NCBI GenBank assembly: GCA_038225475.1
Contig: JBBRRA010000001.1
Span: 346,124-410,123 of the forward strand
Reading direction: 5' to 3'
Source: Polymorphobacter_B sp038225475
GTDB taxonomy: Bacteria > Pseudomonadota > Alphaproteobacteria > Sphingomonadales > Sphingomonadaceae
DNA: 64,000 bases
The first letter of the stretch is position 1; each line of letters opens with the position of its first letter. A model generated the notes under the pieces. It was not told where the DNA came from. It made no database searches and saw only the letters and a list, made by a program, of their open reading frames with translations. Positions 63,555 to 64,000 of the stretch are shown here, in pieces. The translations under genes were made by a program, and so were the position numbers.

Positions 63555-63823
63555 GTCTTGATCTGTATATCAAAGGTAACGACTGCGGAACTGTCCCGTG
63601 CACATTGCAGCATGAAAATTAATCGCGGGTTCAGCCGGTCACGATGGCCCCTGCGGACCGTGGTCGCTCTGGCCGCCAATCGGCAGGCACAGCCGTTCCA
63701 ATCCGAAAGCAAAGAAAAATAAGCCGTTCAAATCGGCAGTTTTTTCGTAATCCGCTATTGTGGGGTTCTTTTGAATATGCTAACCGGCCTATGTAGCGTT
63801 TGGTTGCACTGAAAGGACACAAA
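63555..63823. other. AT-richer region between EAL gene and small-ORF array
   Basis: These 269 bases should hold the divergent promoters of the EAL operon and of the array. Two imperfect direct copies of AGCCGTTC[C/A]AATC start at 63691 and 63722. The second forms a short GCCG/CGGC hairpin before six T residues (63740-63745), a weak terminator-like element on the plus strand. I could not assign a convincing -35/-10 pair. No plausible protein is encoded. Confidence 0.4.
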
Positions 63824-63886
63824 ATGAGCTGAATCGTAGCCCTGATTTACTCGCCCCCGAGCGGCGAAGACATGCGTCCCTGGTAA
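63824..63886 (+). pseudogene. first copy of the 20-codon ORF, interrupted at codon 3
   Basis: This copy starts ATGAGCTGA, so TGA replaces the TGG of the next copy at codon 3, and Ser replaces Thr at codon 2. From codon 4 on the encoded residues are the same as in the intact copy, ending DMRPW and TAA. It has a good AAGGA Shine-Dalgarno six bases before ATG, unlike a random decayed copy, and begins the array. Translation would give only Met-Ser unless the TGA is read through. Confidence 0.7.
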
Positions 63887-63914
63887 TCCCTGACTTCAAC
63901 CGACGGAGAGCATC

Positions 63915-63977
63915 ATGACCTGGATCGTAGCCCTGATTTACTCGCCCCCCAGCGGCGAAGACATGCGTCCCTGGTAA
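63915..63977 (+). CDS. 20-residue peptide MTWIVALIYSPPSGEDMRPW, intact array copy
   Basis: The ORF starts ATG at 63915 after GGAGAG and ends TAA at 63975-63977. The peptide has a hydrophobic N-terminal half (WIVALIY), a Ser-Pro-Pro-Ser-Gly turn and an acidic-polar C-terminal end closing with Pro-Trp. Codons are those favoured in this genome. I do not recognise the peptide. It could be a precursor of a modified peptide, a small membrane-active toxin or a regulatory leader. Its repetition with identical spacer and ribosome site argues for real translation. No partner gene is visible before the window ends. Confidence 0.6.
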   Translation: MTWIVALIYSPPSGEDMRPW

Positions 63978-64000
63978 TCCCTGACTTCAACCGACGGAGA

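Larger units (their letters stand above)
63824..64000 (+). repeat. tandem array of 91-base units, each with ribosome site and 20-codon ORF
   Basis: Unit 1 runs 63824-63914, unit 2 from 63915 past the window end. Over the 86 bases that can be compared, they differ at three positions only (unit positions 5, 9 and 36). Each unit is an ORF of 63 bases followed by a 28-base spacer ending CGACGGAGAGCATC, whose GGAG serves as Shine-Dalgarno for the next copy. The spacer is identical in all 23 comparable bases. The last bases of the window repeat the spacer up to CGACGGAGA, so a third copy is expected at 64006. An internal TCGCC/GGCGA hairpin falls in the middle of the ORF. Confidence 0.95.

Noticed and set aside
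63631..63822. 63-codon minus-strand frame between the EAL gene and the array
   Set aside because: No ribosome site and no protein-like composition; it covers the region where promoters are expected.
63824..64000. CRISPR array
   Set aside because: The units are 91 bases, directly adjacent, without unique spacers, and contain an ORF with ribosome site; no cas genes are seen in the window.

Overview
This is a high-GC alphaproteobacterial chromosome segment, most likely from the order Sphingomonadales. Three things point there: a PEP-CTERM protein of the VPEPAAWAMLL type, the rpmF-plsX-fabH-ihfA-merR gene order, and the family mix (RND pumps, a TonB receptor, lipid and aromatic acid catabolism). 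Coding density is high. Because GC is strongly enriched at third codon positions, most real genes carry long open frames on the opposite strand; these shadows are left out.

Layout. 1-6342: cut APC permease, patatin-like lipoprotein, secreted hydrolase-like protein, SDR, DUF3833 lipoprotein, PEP-CTERM protein. 6377-12991: surE and serS, a zinc-ribbon membrane protein, acyl-CoA dehydrogenase, a strong terminator followed by a promoter inside an inverted repeat, a 38-codon ORF, a thiolase-like protein, tRNA-Leu(GAG) and a CBS protein. 13246-19668: two divergent transcription units for CoA-linked and probably aromatic acid metabolism, ending in an HxlR regulator, then a frameshifted gene remnant. 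20266-26103: a complete tripartite RND efflux operon. 26107-34274: glycosyltransferase and LpxH-like pair, a MAPEG protein, an orphan ParA, the merR/ihfA/fabH/plsX/rpmF lipid-nucleoid block, CsbD, a second MAPEG protein and an MBL hydrolase. 34379-42342: methyltransferase, fused PabB-PabC, aspartate aminotransferase, TonB receptor, DUF445 protein. 42293-49783: a second RND pair, a small membrane protein, a SIMPL protein, an SDR and an MFS permease. 49780-53810: the Anbu / transglutaminase / alpha-E / ATP-grasp cassette. 53895-59508: a DUF6600 protein and a third RND pair. 59632-63554: response regulator, TPR hybrid histidine kinase and EAL phosphodiesterase.

The most unusual structure is at the right edge. 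From 63824 to the end of the window there is a tandem array with a 91-base period. Each unit carries a Shine-Dalgarno sequence and a 20-codon ORF; the intact copy reads MTWIVALIYSPPSGEDMRPW. The first copy is interrupted by TGA at codon 3, the second is intact, and the Shine-Dalgarno sequence of a third copy is visible when the window ends. I do not recognise this peptide. It is the best candidate here for an undescribed system, and its remaining copies and neighbours lie outside the window.

All functional calls rest on reading translated sequence and remembered family motifs; no database search was possible.
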